Source of the DNA: CAYZBM01 sp964476705
Lineage (GTDB): Bacteria > Pseudomonadota > Alphaproteobacteria > Rickettsiales > UBA6187
Length of the DNA stretch: 6,256 nucleotides
Direction of reading: 5' to 3'
Assembly: GCA_964476705.1 (NCBI GenBank)
Contig: CAYZBM010000095.1
Location: 1-6,256, forward strand
The number at the start of each line of letters is the position of its first letter. The stretch's first letter is position 1. Below the pieces are notes generated by a model. That model was not told the origin of the DNA, did not search any database, and worked only from the letters and a program-made list of their open reading frames with translations. This document shows, piece after piece, positions 1-5,866 of the stretch. A program made the translations under genes and the position numbers.

Positions 1-11
1 TCATTATTGTA

Positions 12-55
12 ACTGAAAAAATATCGTAAGATGTTTTTTCACGGGCAACTAAATA
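12..55. terminator. Palindromic terminator-like repeat A, copy 1
   Basis: An imperfect palindrome pairs 15-25 with 30-40 (GAAAAAA arm against TTTTTTC, inner arm TATC against GATG with one G-U pair, loop GTAA). It has a T6 tract and is followed by ACGGGCAACT. It could end transcription of a gene lying to the left of the window. A closely similar element lies in the same orientation at about 5833-5875; by eye about 36 of 42 aligned bases agree, including the flank ACGGRCAACT beyond the T tract. It is therefore a dispersed repeat and not only a terminator. The first 14 bases show no supportable gene end: all three forward frames stop by base 29. Confidence 0.5.
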
Positions 56-59
56 GGAG
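55..59 (+). promoter_or_regulatory. Shine-Dalgarno site of the GNAT gene
   Basis: AGGAG stands 6 bases before the ATG at 66. It is the strongest ribosome binding site in the window and fixes the start. It directly follows the repeat A element. Confidence 0.75.
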
Positions 60-65
60 TTTATT

Positions 66-551
66 ATGAACGACAATTTAAATAATAAAAAAGAAATCTT
101 ACCTATCTCAGAACTAGTTTTTGAACATATAAAATCTAATCAGGCTGATATGCTAGTTGCATTCGAAAAAACTATAGATACTCCAAGATTATACAGCAAA
201 CCTCTTGATCTTAAGGCGGCTATTAATGAGATAAATAATAATATCTATTATTTTATCAAATATAATAACGAGCTACTTGGAACTATAGCTTACCAAATTC
301 GTGAAGATGGTAGTTATTACATAAGCAACATGGCAATCGGCCCCAAGTACCGAGGTTTAGGAGTTGCCAGAGCTGCTATGTTATTTATACTGAAAAAATC
401 TAATAAATCGAAACGAGTTGATTTAGTAACTCATCCAGAAAATACAAAAGCAATCTCATTATATAAATCTTTTGGCTTTGTTATAGAAGAACAAATAGAG
501 AATTATTATAACGATGGCGAACCTAGAATAGTTATGGCCAAAAATATATAA
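66..551 (+). CDS. GNAT family N-acetyltransferase
   Basis: This 161-aa protein is probably a cytoplasmic acetyl-CoA-dependent N-acetyltransferase with unknown acceptor. The GNAT core is clear in the C-terminal two thirds. Beta strands around residues 60-90 include LLGTIAYQI and YYISNMAI. They are followed by the acetyl-CoA pyrophosphate loop YRGLGVA (about 95-101) and its helix ARAAMLFIL, and then motif B HPENTKAISLYKSFGF (123-138), with the Asn and Tyr typical of RimI-like enzymes. The C-terminal strand is PRIVMAKN. Residues 1-50 are not recognisable. The length fits a single-domain GNAT. The start is set by AGGAG 6 bases upstream. Transcription converges on the SulP gene. The TAA stop lies inside a dispersed repeat that begins at about 547, and another repeat sits just upstream, so the gene is bracketed by repeats. 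Ribosomal protein, small-molecule or antibiotic substrates cannot be told apart from sequence. The family call is firm; the substrate is unknown. Confidence 0.88.
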   Translation: MNDNLNNKKEILPISELVFEHIKSNQADMLVAFEKTIDTPRLYSKPLDLKAAINEINNNIYYFIKYNNELLGTIAYQIREDGSYYISNMAIGPKYRGLGVARAAMLFILKKSNKSKRVDLVTHPENTKAISLYKSFGFVIEEQIENYYNDGEPRIVMAKNI

Positions 552-612
552 TAGATCAATAGTAAATCGCTGATTTGCTAATAATTTACGTATAATTAAT
601 AATTTTTAAATT
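547..612. repeat. Dispersed repeat B, copy 1 (inverted relative to copy 2)
   Basis: These roughly 66 bases match the reverse complement of 5867-5932 with about 6 mismatches counted by eye. The best block is 552-598 against 5881-5927, with 44 of 47 identical. The repeat begins inside the GNAT stop codon region and fills most of the convergent gap. Its core at 560-580 is a hairpin with arms TAGTAAATC and GATTTGCTA around GCT (one G-U pair). It contains no open reading frame. It resembles a small palindromic intergenic repeat of the REP/MITE kind; no family is recognised. Confidence 0.75.
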
Positions 613-632
613 AGTAGATCAGCGATCTACTA
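612..632. repeat. Perfect 9-bp-arm palindrome between convergent genes
   Basis: The arms TAGTAGATC (612-620) and GATCTACTA (624-632) pair perfectly around AGC. Its reverse complement differs from the hairpin at 560-580 at only a few positions, so the two are versions of one palindromic unit. It stands 28 bases past the end of the SulP gene and could cap either transcript. There is no T tract, so a classical Rho-independent terminator is not shown. Confidence 0.6.
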
Positions 633-659
633 TCTATGATGCGACATGCCTGACTAACT

Positions 660-2387
660 CTAAGGAACACTACATTCATTACTAGTTCGACAAAATTTTA
701 TATGTTTAACTATCTCTTCATCATCAATTTCAGCAAGTATTTTTTCTTTAACTCTTTCAACGTTGCAGATAATAACAATATTACGTTTAGCCTTATAAAT
801 AGATAAAATCATCTCTTTGAAAGCAACCAGACCACTCATATCAATAAATGGCACATCAGTCACATCAAAAACAAAATTATGAATATTATCTTGTGTAAAA
901 TTATAGCGCTCAAAAGCCTTACCTACCGTACCAAAAAATAACGGGCCATGAATCTGATAAATCATCGTATCTTTTGCTACTTCACCAACTATTTTTGTTA
1001 TATTTGGTGATTTTTCATGAGAAAATACTTCAATATCAGTATTTTCAGCAACCATTTTAATTAAAAGTAAACTAGAACAAACAATCCCGACAGAAACTCC
1101 ATAAACCATATCCACAAAAACTGTAAGTAAAAAACTAATTAGAAGAACAACAACATCACTTCTGATAATTTTATTTTTATAGCCTAATTGGATAATATGA
1201 AAAAATTGTTTATAATGCGACATTCTATATGCCGTATGAATAAGTAGAGCTGCAAGCGAGGCCATTGGTATATAATTTATATAAGGTGTTAGCACTACAA
1301 CATAAAGCATTATAAATACGGCATGAAATGCTGAAGCCAAAGGGGTTTTAGCTCCAGCATTTATATTAGTTGCAGTTCTAGCAATCGCACCAGTTGCTGG
1401 AATACCACCAGCAAATGATGATAGTATATTAGCTAGACCTAAAGCATTTAATTCAGCATTAGGATTATGCCTGGTCCCCGCCATACTATCTGCTACGGTT
1501 GCCGATAACAATGATTCTAACGCCGCCAATATAGCGATAGCAAAAGCTGGAAATAACAAAGTTTTAAATTCAGCTAGACTTGGAATTTTAAATAAATCAC
1601 CTTTGACAAAATTAGGGAAATGAAATATTGGCAGATATGGTGGAACTCCAGCAATTACTTGCCCTCCATGATCAATGTAAGAAAATTTACTGCCAATAGT
1701 TGCTACATCATGACCTAAATACTTAAATAATATAGCCAATAAGATTGCAACTAACATAGCAGGAATTGAACTGGGTAGAAATTTTATAATTCTAGCGCCA
1801 AATAACATTAATATTAAAGTAGTAATCCCAATAATCAGACTATAAGGATCAAAATTAGGCAACATCTTAATGATTAATCCTAATTTATCTAAATAACTAC
1901 CAGATAATTTTGCAATCCCTAAACCTAAAAAATCATTTAAAGATATAGTACCAAGTACCACCGCAATACCTGCTGTAAATCCGGTAGTTACGGGATGAGG
2001 TATGTAATTAATTAATTTTCCTAAGCGAAATATCCCCATAATAAAAAGTAATAAACCAGATAAAAATCCTGCCCAAATAATTCCGCGCAACCCCAACTCG
2101 GTAACAATAGGAGCCAAAATAACCACAAAAGCCGCAGTTGGCCCACTTACCTGCCAGATAGAACCGCCAAGTAAAGGTACCATAATACCCGCGACAATAG
2201 CTGTATAGATCCCATTTTCTGGAGGAAGTCCAACAGCAACACTTAAAGCCATAGATAAAGGTAAAGCAATAAGAGAAACTATAAAAGCTGCGAGCAGATC
2301 GTTTTTAAAACAATTAAAATTATATTTAACTATACTTTTTCTTAAAGCCGTCGAAAGAGGTAACGAATTTAATAAATTAAACAACAT
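660..2387 (-). CDS. SulP family (SLC26-like) inorganic anion transporter with C-terminal STAS domain
   Basis: This is an inner-membrane secondary transporter of the SulP family, whose members carry sulfate, bicarbonate or dicarboxylates. With the ATG start the protein has 575 aa, a normal full length. The transmembrane domain covers about residues 25-445. It includes the family signature GLPPENGIY (53-61) with WQVSGPTAAF (78-87), and the strongly conserved block ALESLLSATVADSMAGTRHN (289-308), followed by NAELNALGLANILSSFAGG and PATGAIARTATN. The cytoplasmic STAS domain covers about 460-560, with DVTDVPFIDMSG near 508-519 holding the conserved Asp-x-Ser-Gly. Two starts are possible. An ATG at 2387-2385 is chosen here. 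A TTG at 2393-2391 adds two residues (577 aa) and sits 6 bases after AGG, a better spacing than the ATG has. The gene is transcribed away from dsbA and converges on the GNAT gene. The ion carried is not determinable; bicarbonate or sulfate uptake are the usual guesses. Confidence 0.93.
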   Translation of the reverse strand: MLFNLLNSLPLSTALRKSIVKYNFNCFKNDLLAAFIVSLIALPLSMALSVAVGLPPENGIYTAIVAGIMVPLLGGSIWQVSGPTAAFVVILAPIVTELGLRGIIWAGFLSGLLLFIMGIFRLGKLINYIPHPVTTGFTAGIAVVLGTISLNDFLGLGIAKLSGSYLDKLGLIIKMLPNFDPYSLIIGITTLILMLFGARIIKFLPSSIPAMLVAILLAILFKYLGHDVATIGSKFSYIDHGGQVIAGVPPYLPIFHFPNFVKGDLFKIPSLAEFKTLLFPAFAIAILAALESLLSATVADSMAGTRHNPNAELNALGLANILSSFAGGIPATGAIARTATNINAGAKTPLASAFHAVFIMLYVVVLTPYINYIPMASLAALLIHTAYRMSHYKQFFHIIQLGYKNKIIRSDVVVLLISFLLTVFVDMVYGVSVGIVCSSLLLIKMVAENTDIEVFSHEKSPNITKIVGEVAKDTMIYQIHGPLFFGTVGKAFERYNFTQDNIHNFVFDVTDVPFIDMSGLVAFKEMILSIYKAKRNIVIICNVERVKEKILAEIDDEEIVKHIKFCRTSNECSVP

Positions 2388-2407
2388 ACACAATCTTTAC
2401 CTAAAAA

Positions 2408-2413
2408 ATTATA
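2408..2413 (-). promoter_or_regulatory. Possible -10 box for the SulP gene
   Basis: The minus strand reads TATAAT here, matching the sigma-70 -10 consensus. The -35 region 17 bases upstream (about 2436-2431) is only a T run. The site would give a very short leader before the start codon. The base composition makes chance matches common. Confidence 0.3.
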
Positions 2414-2438
2414 GAAAACTAATATCTACCAAAAAAAT

Positions 2439-2479
2439 AGCATATTTATATTTTCTTTTATATAGAAAAACTATATGCT
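2439..2479. repeat. Imperfect inverted repeat in the divergent SulP-dsbA control region
   Basis: AGCATAT (2439-2445) pairs with ATATGCT (2473-2479), and inside it TTTTC (2451-2455) pairs with GAAAA (2464-2468). It lies between the two divergent -10 candidates, where an operator could act on both genes. The AT-rich context makes a chance palindrome quite possible, and no regulator is encoded in the window. Confidence 0.35.
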
Positions 2480-2485
2480 TATAAC

Positions 2486-2491
2486 TATAAT
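2486..2491 (+). promoter_or_regulatory. Possible -10 box for dsbA
   Basis: A perfect TATAAT lies 39 bases before the preferred dsbA start at 2531, which would give a leader of about 30 bases. The -35 position (2463-2468, TAGAAA) is poor, so the promoter is tentative. Confidence 0.4.
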
Positions 2492-2530
2492 TTCTGTTAA
2501 CTATTTATTAAATAAATGGAAGAAAAGCTT

Positions 2531-3208
2531 ATGTTGCCGAAATTTAATTTTTTTCTAAAATCATTTGTTGTAATAGCCACAATATCTTTTGCTAGCACAG
2601 TCTTAGCTCAAGACGCCAAAACAACTAAAGAAGCCGCTAATATTAAATATCCAAGTAAAGAAGATTTACTCAAAATAAAAGATACAGATTTTATAATTGG
2701 CAAAAGCAACGCCCCAATTACAATAATCGAATATTCCTCCTTATCTTGCTCTCATTGCGCCAATTTTTATACCAAAACTTTAGGAAGAATAGAGAAAGAA
2801 TATATAGATACTGGCAAAGTCCGTTTTGTATTTAGAGATTTCCCATTAAATGAGCCAGCTTTAAAAGCCGCCATGCTGGTAAGCTGCGCAAAGCCAGAAA
2901 ATAAGACCAAATTTACAAACGTATTATTTGGAACACAAACTAATTGGGCGGCCAATAAAAATTACTTAGAAATACTGGAGAATATAGCTAAACTTGGCGG
3001 CATGAAAGGTGAAGACTTCAATAAATGCATGAAAAACACCATTGTTGAACGTAATATGGTTGAATCACGGTTTTTTGCAGCTAAAGTTTTAGATATAAAT
3101 GCTACTCCAACTTTCTATATTAATAACGAGAAGCACGATGGCAACATAGATTTTGCTACTTTTAGCAAAATTATTGACGAAAAACTGCCAAAGGAGGGCA
3201 AAAAATAA
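2531..3208 (+). CDS. dsbA: DsbA-type periplasmic thiol:disulfide oxidoreductase
   Basis: The protein is an exported thioredoxin-fold oxidase that introduces disulfides into periplasmic or surface proteins. An ATG at 2516 would add five residues (MEEKL), but it has no ribosome site. The ATG at 2531 has GGAAGA (2518-2523) 7 bases upstream and begins a clean signal peptide, so 2531 is preferred (225 aa). The signal peptide is a basic start (MLPKFNFFLK), a hydrophobic core, and probable cleavage after STVLA (about residue 25). The mature domain contains ITIIEYSSLSCSHC with active-site Cys73 and Cys76 (CSHC), then VRFVFRDFPL, and NATPTFYIN with the cis-proline loop Thr192-Pro193. Two further cysteines, Cys119 and Cys166, lie in the helical insertion; a second, non-catalytic disulfide is known in alphaproteobacterial DsbA1 proteins such as that of Wolbachia. 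The gene precedes the atp operon with no clear terminator between. No DsbB is in the window. A DsbA/ScsC/BdbD-like relative is also possible, but DsbA fits best. Confidence 0.88.
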   Translation: MLPKFNFFLKSFVVIATISFASTVLAQDAKTTKEAANIKYPSKEDLLKIKDTDFIIGKSNAPITIIEYSSLSCSHCANFYTKTLGRIEKEYIDTGKVRFVFRDFPLNEPALKAAMLVSCAKPENKTKFTNVLFGTQTNWAANKNYLEILENIAKLGGMKGEDFNKCMKNTIVERNMVESRFFAAKVLDINATPTFYINNEKHDGNIDFATFSKIIDEKLPKEGKK

Positions 3209-3217
3209 GAATAGTTC

Positions 3218-3246
3218 TTGACAGACAAAAGTAGCGAATATAGTGT
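3218..3246 (+). promoter_or_regulatory. Candidate promoter of the atp F0 operon
   Basis: A perfect -35 hexamer TTGACA (3218-3223) begins 10 bases after the dsbA stop. The -10 is either TATAGT (3239-3244, 15-base spacer) or TAGTGT (3241-3246, 17-base spacer). The perfect -35 in so AT-rich a background is notable. It would give a leader of about 70-75 bases before atpI. The leader contains GTCCGGGAC just after the -10, and TTATGAGTT twice (3271-3279 and 3309-3317); no function can be assigned to either. Confidence 0.45.
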
Positions 3247-3323
3247 CCGGGACCAACCGAATCCTTATACTTATGAGTTTATTTTTAAAAACTTAAAATA
3301 TAGATTGGTTATGAGTTGTTATT

Positions 3324-3629
3324 ATGACTGTTAAAAAAGACGAAGAAAATAGACTAAAAGAACTGCAAAATTCAATCGATGATGCAAAAAAACGCCTTAA
3401 TGATCCCACAAACTTTGGCGAAGGAACCAAGAGTAACGAAGGCATAGCTATAGTCTACAAGATTTGCATTGAGCTAATAGCTGGGGTTACTGTAGGTTCT
3501 GTAACTGGATATTATTTTGATGTATGGCTAGGAACCAAACCTTGGTTATTTATCATTTGTTTCTTTTTAGGGGTTGCAGGTAGCGCACTCAACATATATA
3601 AGGGAATAAAATTTAATAAAGAACTATAA
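3324..3629 (+). CDS. atpI: F0 ATP synthase accessory subunit AtpI
   Basis: This 101-aa inner-membrane protein is the first gene of the F0 operon. AtpI-family proteins assist c-ring assembly or Mg2+ supply and are not part of the finished core complex. The N-terminal half (1-38) is charged and partly coiled (ENRLKELQNSIDDAKKRL), as in alphaproteobacterial AtpI. Two membrane segments follow: about 41-64 with the glycine-rich AGVTVGSVTGYYFD, and about 73-93, separated by WLGTKPW. The Gly-rich first helix, the D-W-L-G-T-x-P-W turn and a GxAGS-x-xN-I-Y second helix match the family. The start is set by an in-frame TGA at 3312-3314, with this ATG the only good codon after it. There is no recognisable Shine-Dalgarno sequence before it. 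It is followed by atpB after 60 bases. Confidence 0.88.
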   Translation: MTVKKDEENRLKELQNSIDDAKKRLNDPTNFGEGTKSNEGIAIVYKICIELIAGVTVGSVTGYYFDVWLGTKPWLFIICFFLGVAGSALNIYKGIKFNKEL

Positions 3630-3689
3630 ATTTATTACAATTTAAAGTTAATATAATTAAGATTAGATAATTAGATAAAGAGAATAACT

Positions 3690-4421
3690 ATGTCAACGCA
3701 TAATCCCTTAGAACAATTTAAAATTCATTATTTTACTGATGCCCCACATATACTTGGAATGAATTTAAACTTTAGTAATTCAGCTTTGTTTATGTCACTC
3801 TCTGTATTATTAATTTCGTTATTTATGCTGCTTGGCAGTAAACAAAGGAAATTAGTTCCTGGCAGATGGCAAAACCTAACTGAAATGTCGTACGAATTCG
3901 TCGGTAAAGTTATGCACGACACAGTTGGTGATTCAGGAAAAAAGTTTTTTCCATTAATTTTCTGCATATTTATGTTTGTGCTTTTTTGTAACTTACTGGG
4001 CATGATCCCTTACAGCTTCACTCCAACTAGCCATATAGCAGTTACTTTTACTCTATCATTGTTTATCTTTATACTAATTACCATAACTGGATTTGTTATA
4101 CACGGGACTCACTTTTTCTCATTATTACTACCAAAAGGCACTCCCCTTGTTATCGCGCCATTGTTAATTTTAATTGAATTATTTGCCTATTTAGTAAGAC
4201 CAATGAGTCTTTCTATTAGGTTGGCAGCTAACATGCTTGCAGGACATACTATGCTTAAAGTTTTTGCTGGATTTGTAGTATCTATGGGATTATTTGGCTT
4301 ACTACCTCTTAGTTTCATGATAATTTTAACTGGCTTTGAAATATTTGTCGCTATGTTACAGGCTTATGTATTCGCAATTTTGACCTGTGTTTACTTAAAT
4401 GATGCTTTACATCTGCATTAA
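3690..4421 (+). CDS. atpB: F0 ATP synthase subunit a
   Basis: Subunit a forms the two proton half-channels against the c-ring in the inner membrane. The 243-aa length is normal for alphaproteobacteria. The hydrophobic segments are about 30-48, 86-107, 114-137, 151-169, 174-205 and 207-236. The essential arginine is seen in SLSIRLAANMLAGH as Arg177 (equivalent to E. coli Arg210), with Asn181, Gly185 and His186; the His where E. coli has Glu219 is usual in alphaproteobacteria and mitochondria. The last helix GFEIFVAMLQAYVFAILTCVYL contains Gln224, matching E. coli Gln252. The N-terminus NPLEQFKIHY is the typical peripheral helix. A weak ribosome site, AAAGAGA, lies about 7-13 bases upstream. 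It is the second gene of the operon; the gap after it to atpE is unusually long and structured. Confidence 0.97.
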   Translation: MSTHNPLEQFKIHYFTDAPHILGMNLNFSNSALFMSLSVLLISLFMLLGSKQRKLVPGRWQNLTEMSYEFVGKVMHDTVGDSGKKFFPLIFCIFMFVLFCNLLGMIPYSFTPTSHIAVTFTLSLFIFILITITGFVIHGTHFFSLLLPKGTPLVIAPLLILIELFAYLVRPMSLSIRLAANMLAGHTMLKVFAGFVVSMGLFGLLPLSFMIILTGFEIFVAMLQAYVFAILTCVYLNDALHLH

Positions 4422-4434
4422 AATTAACTATTAC

Positions 4435-4479
4435 TCCCTAGTTGGCTGGGGGAAAGTTTTTAAATAAAAAAACTTTTTT
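4435..4479 (+). terminator. Tandem hairpins with T tract after atpB (possible attenuator or processing site)
   Basis: Hairpin 1 pairs TCCCTAG (4435-4441) with CTGGGGG (4446-4452) around TTGG, with two G-U pairs. Hairpin 2 starts on the next base: AAAGTTTTT (4453-4461) pairs perfectly with AAAAACTTT (4468-4476), loop AAATAA, and the T run continues to 4479. The two would stack end to end. The form suggests a partial terminator or a 3' end stabiliser for the atpI-atpB part of the message. A full stop here would need a separate promoter for atpE. The stem of hairpin 2 is AT-rich, so efficiency is doubtful. Confidence 0.45.
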
Positions 4480-4504
4480 CTCAGGTAACTTTTTAAATTA
4501 TAAT
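4476..4504 (+). promoter_or_regulatory. Candidate internal promoter for atpE
   Basis: A perfect TATAAT stands at 4499-4504, 17 bases after a weak -35 (TTTTCT, 4476-4481) and directly behind the hairpins. A start near 4511 would give a leader of about 65 bases. The weak -35 and the AT-rich context keep this tentative. Confidence 0.35.
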
Positions 4505-4532
4505 CTATCCGCAGGGCCAGTCCCAAAGATAG
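4505..4532 (+). other. Stem-loop in the atpE leader
   Basis: CTATC (4505-4509) pairs with GATAG (4528-4532), enclosing a smaller stem GGG/CCC (4514-4516 with 4522-4524). It is one of the few GC-rich spots in the non-coding DNA. It could protect or space the atpE message; no known riboswitch or protein-binding motif is recognised. Confidence 0.3.
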
Positions 4533-4562
4533 CTTATTAATTGTTAACTAAAATCTTAATAT

Positions 4563-4568
4563 AAAGGA
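4563..4568 (+). promoter_or_regulatory. Shine-Dalgarno site of atpE
   Basis: AAAGGA lies 8 bases before the atpE ATG. It is stronger than the sites of the other atp genes here (AAAGAGA for atpB, none clear for atpI and atpF'). This fits the high demand for subunit c. Confidence 0.65.
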
Positions 4569-4576
4569 TTATTAAT

Positions 4577-4804
4577 ATGGAAACAGAAGCACTAAAATTT
4601 GTAGGTGTTGGTTTAACAACTTTAGGTATGGTAGGTGCCGCAATTGGAGTAGGAAATATTTTCGTTGCAGTGATTAACGGTATCGCAAGAAACCCATCTA
4701 CAGAAGGTCAACTTTCTAAGTATGGCTTTATTGGAGCAGCTCTTGCAGAGGCTATGGGCTTATTCTCTCTAGTTATCGCATTGCTTATCTTATTCTTATT
4801 TTAG
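4577..4804 (+). CDS. atpE: F0 ATP synthase subunit c
   Basis: Subunit c is the proteolipid that forms the rotating proton-binding ring in the inner membrane. The 75-aa protein is a two-helix hairpin: helix 1 is about 8-34 with the packing glycines of GAAIGVGN (20-27), the polar loop is RNP (38-40), and helix 2 is about 49-75. The proton-carrying carboxylate is Glu58 in AALAEAMGLFSLV. No extra polar residues of the Na+-binding type stand out, so a proton-coupled ring is expected. The start is fixed by AAAGGA 8 bases upstream. It is third in the operon, 155 bases after atpB and 28 before atpF'. The upstream gap carries hairpins and a TATAAT, so its expression may be set apart from that of its neighbours. 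Confidence 0.98.
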   Translation: METEALKFVGVGLTTLGMVGAAIGVGNIFVAVINGIARNPSTEGQLSKYGFIGAALAEAMGLFSLVIALLILFLF

Positions 4805-4832
4805 TATTATAAACTGATTTTTTGGTTCTGTT

Positions 4833-5315
4833 ATGCCACAACTTGATTTTACGACTTATGCCTCACAAATATTTTGGTTATTTGTCAGTTTTTCTGTCCT
4901 ATATTTCATAATGGCGAAATTTGCATTACCAAGAGTTGGTGACATACTTCATAGTCGTTTCAGCAAAATATCAAGTGATATAGCTAAAGCGGAGCAGTTA
5001 AAGCAAGAGGCAGAATCTGCAAAAGCAGATTTTACCTCTTCTTTAACTCTAGCTAAAGAAAAAGCTCGAGATTTAATTGATAACGTTAGAAAAGAAGCGG
5101 CTAAATTGGCAGCAGTTCGTTACGAAGAACTTGATAGAAAAATAGCTATACAAGAACAAGATGCACAGAAAAATAGAGAAAAATTACAAAAAGAAACTAA
5201 AGAAAAAATGTATAATCTATCTGTAGAATTATGCCAGGATATTATCCTAAAGCTTATTGCAAAAAAAATTGACCGTAATATAATTGAGAAAGAAATTTCT
5301 AAATCTACTAACTAA
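4833..5315 (+). CDS. atpF': F0 ATP synthase subunit b' (peripheral stalk)
   Basis: This is one of two b-type subunits that hold the F1 head still while the c-ring turns. The 160-aa protein starts with the b' pattern MPQLDFTTYASQIFWLFVSF. It has one membrane helix (about 11-31), then ALPRVGDILHSR, and a long charged coiled coil (about 40-145) rich in Ala, Glu and Lys. Alphaproteobacteria and chloroplasts use a b/b' heterodimer; this first copy with the MPQLDF start is the b' type, called atpG or atpX in some genomes. No clear ribosome site precedes the ATG, so translation may be coupled to atpE, 28 bases upstream. The TAA stop overlaps an ATG (TAATG) that opens a seven-codon reading frame running into the atpF start. 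Confidence 0.93.
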   Translation: MPQLDFTTYASQIFWLFVSFSVLYFIMAKFALPRVGDILHSRFSKISSDIAKAEQLKQEAESAKADFTSSLTLAKEKARDLIDNVRKEAAKLAAVRYEELDRKIAIQEQDAQKNREKLQKETKEKMYNLSVELCQDIILKLIAKKIDRNIIEKEISKSTN

Positions 5316-5330
5316 TGGATAATAATATTT

Positions 5331-5822
5331 ATGAATAGTTTTTTCTTAGAACCGGTATTTTGGGTAGCTGTAGCTTTTGTTGTATTTGTTATTGCCTTAT
5401 TTAAGCCTATAAAAAATGCTCTATTAAAGACTCTAGATGGTCGTAGTGATAAAATCCGCGCCGAATTAGATCATGCCCAGCGCTTAAGAAAAGAAGCACA
5501 AGAATTACTTGCAAGTTACAAACAAAAACAATTAGATGCCGAAAAAGAAGCTGCAGAAATAGTAGCACACGCCGAAAAAGAAGCGATTGAACTAACTAAA
5601 AAAACTCATGATGATCTTGATAAAGCTATTAGTAAAAAAATCGAATTAGCCTTACAAAAGATTTCTAATTATGAACATAAAGTACTAACCGACATCAGAA
5701 ATCATGCTATTGATATAACTATGAGTACAGTTAGAAAAATCATCACGGAAAACCTATCTACCGAAATGGCGCAAGAGCTTATTGAAAATAATCTTAAATC
5801 AATAAATTCTCGGGTTAATTAG
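5331..5822 (+). CDS. atpF: F0 ATP synthase subunit b (peripheral stalk)
   Basis: The partner of b' in the peripheral stalk. The 163-aa protein has a short N-terminal membrane helix (about 5-25, PVFWVAVAFVVFVIALF), the conserved elbow KPIKNALLKTLDGRSDKIRA (25-44), and then a coiled coil with the alphaproteobacterial b signature AELDHAQRLRKEAQELLASY (44-63) and AEKEAAEIVAHAEKEA. The C-terminal part (about 120-160) would contact the delta subunit. It begins 15 bases after atpF' stops, and GGATAA in that gap is the only ribosome site candidate. It ends the operon: a strong palindromic terminator begins about 10 bases after the stop, and the next gene is convergent. The F1 genes atpHAGDC are not adjacent, as usual in alphaproteobacteria. 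The TAG stop lies beside the left flank of the palindrome. Confidence 0.94.
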   Translation: MNSFFLEPVFWVAVAFVVFVIALFKPIKNALLKTLDGRSDKIRAELDHAQRLRKEAQELLASYKQKQLDAEKEAAEIVAHAEKEAIELTKKTHDDLDKAISKKIELALQKISNYEHKVLTDIRNHAIDITMSTVRKIITENLSTEMAQELIENNLKSINSRVN

Positions 5823-5830
5823 TTACTCGC

Positions 5831-5864
5831 CCGAAAAAAACATCTTAAGATGTTTTTTTTACGG
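5831..5864. terminator. Bidirectional terminator after atpF (repeat A, copy 2)
   Basis: A perfect 26-base palindrome (5834-5859) is built of A7, CATCTTAAGATG and T7, with T8 in total on the plus strand. CCG (5831-5833) and CGG (5862-5864) can extend the stem past a short bulge. Both strands read a stem followed by a U tract, so it can end the atp transcript and the convergent nuclease transcript. Together with the flank ACGGACAACT it is a second copy of the element at 12-55. Confidence 0.75.
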
Positions 5865-5866
5865 AC

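Noticed and set aside
547..632. Rho-independent terminator for the GNAT and SulP genes
   Set aside because: The hairpins are not followed by a clear T tract on either strand, so they are listed as repeats only.
2767..2955. Minus-strand 62-aa frame inside dsbA
   Set aside because: It lies wholly antisense to a well-supported dsbA and shows no domain or ribosome site.
3209..3323. Small gene or RNA between dsbA and atpI
   Set aside because: There is no open frame with a ribosome site and no strong fold beyond the short GTCCGGGAC. A promoter and leader explain it better.
3728..4003. Minus-strand 91-aa frame inside atpB
   Set aside because: It lies antisense to a conserved atpB and its composition looks like a chance open frame.
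4422..4576. tRNA or known small RNA in the atpB-atpE gap
   Set aside because: No cloverleaf, T-loop (GGTTCRA) or known RNA motif is found, only simple stem-loops.
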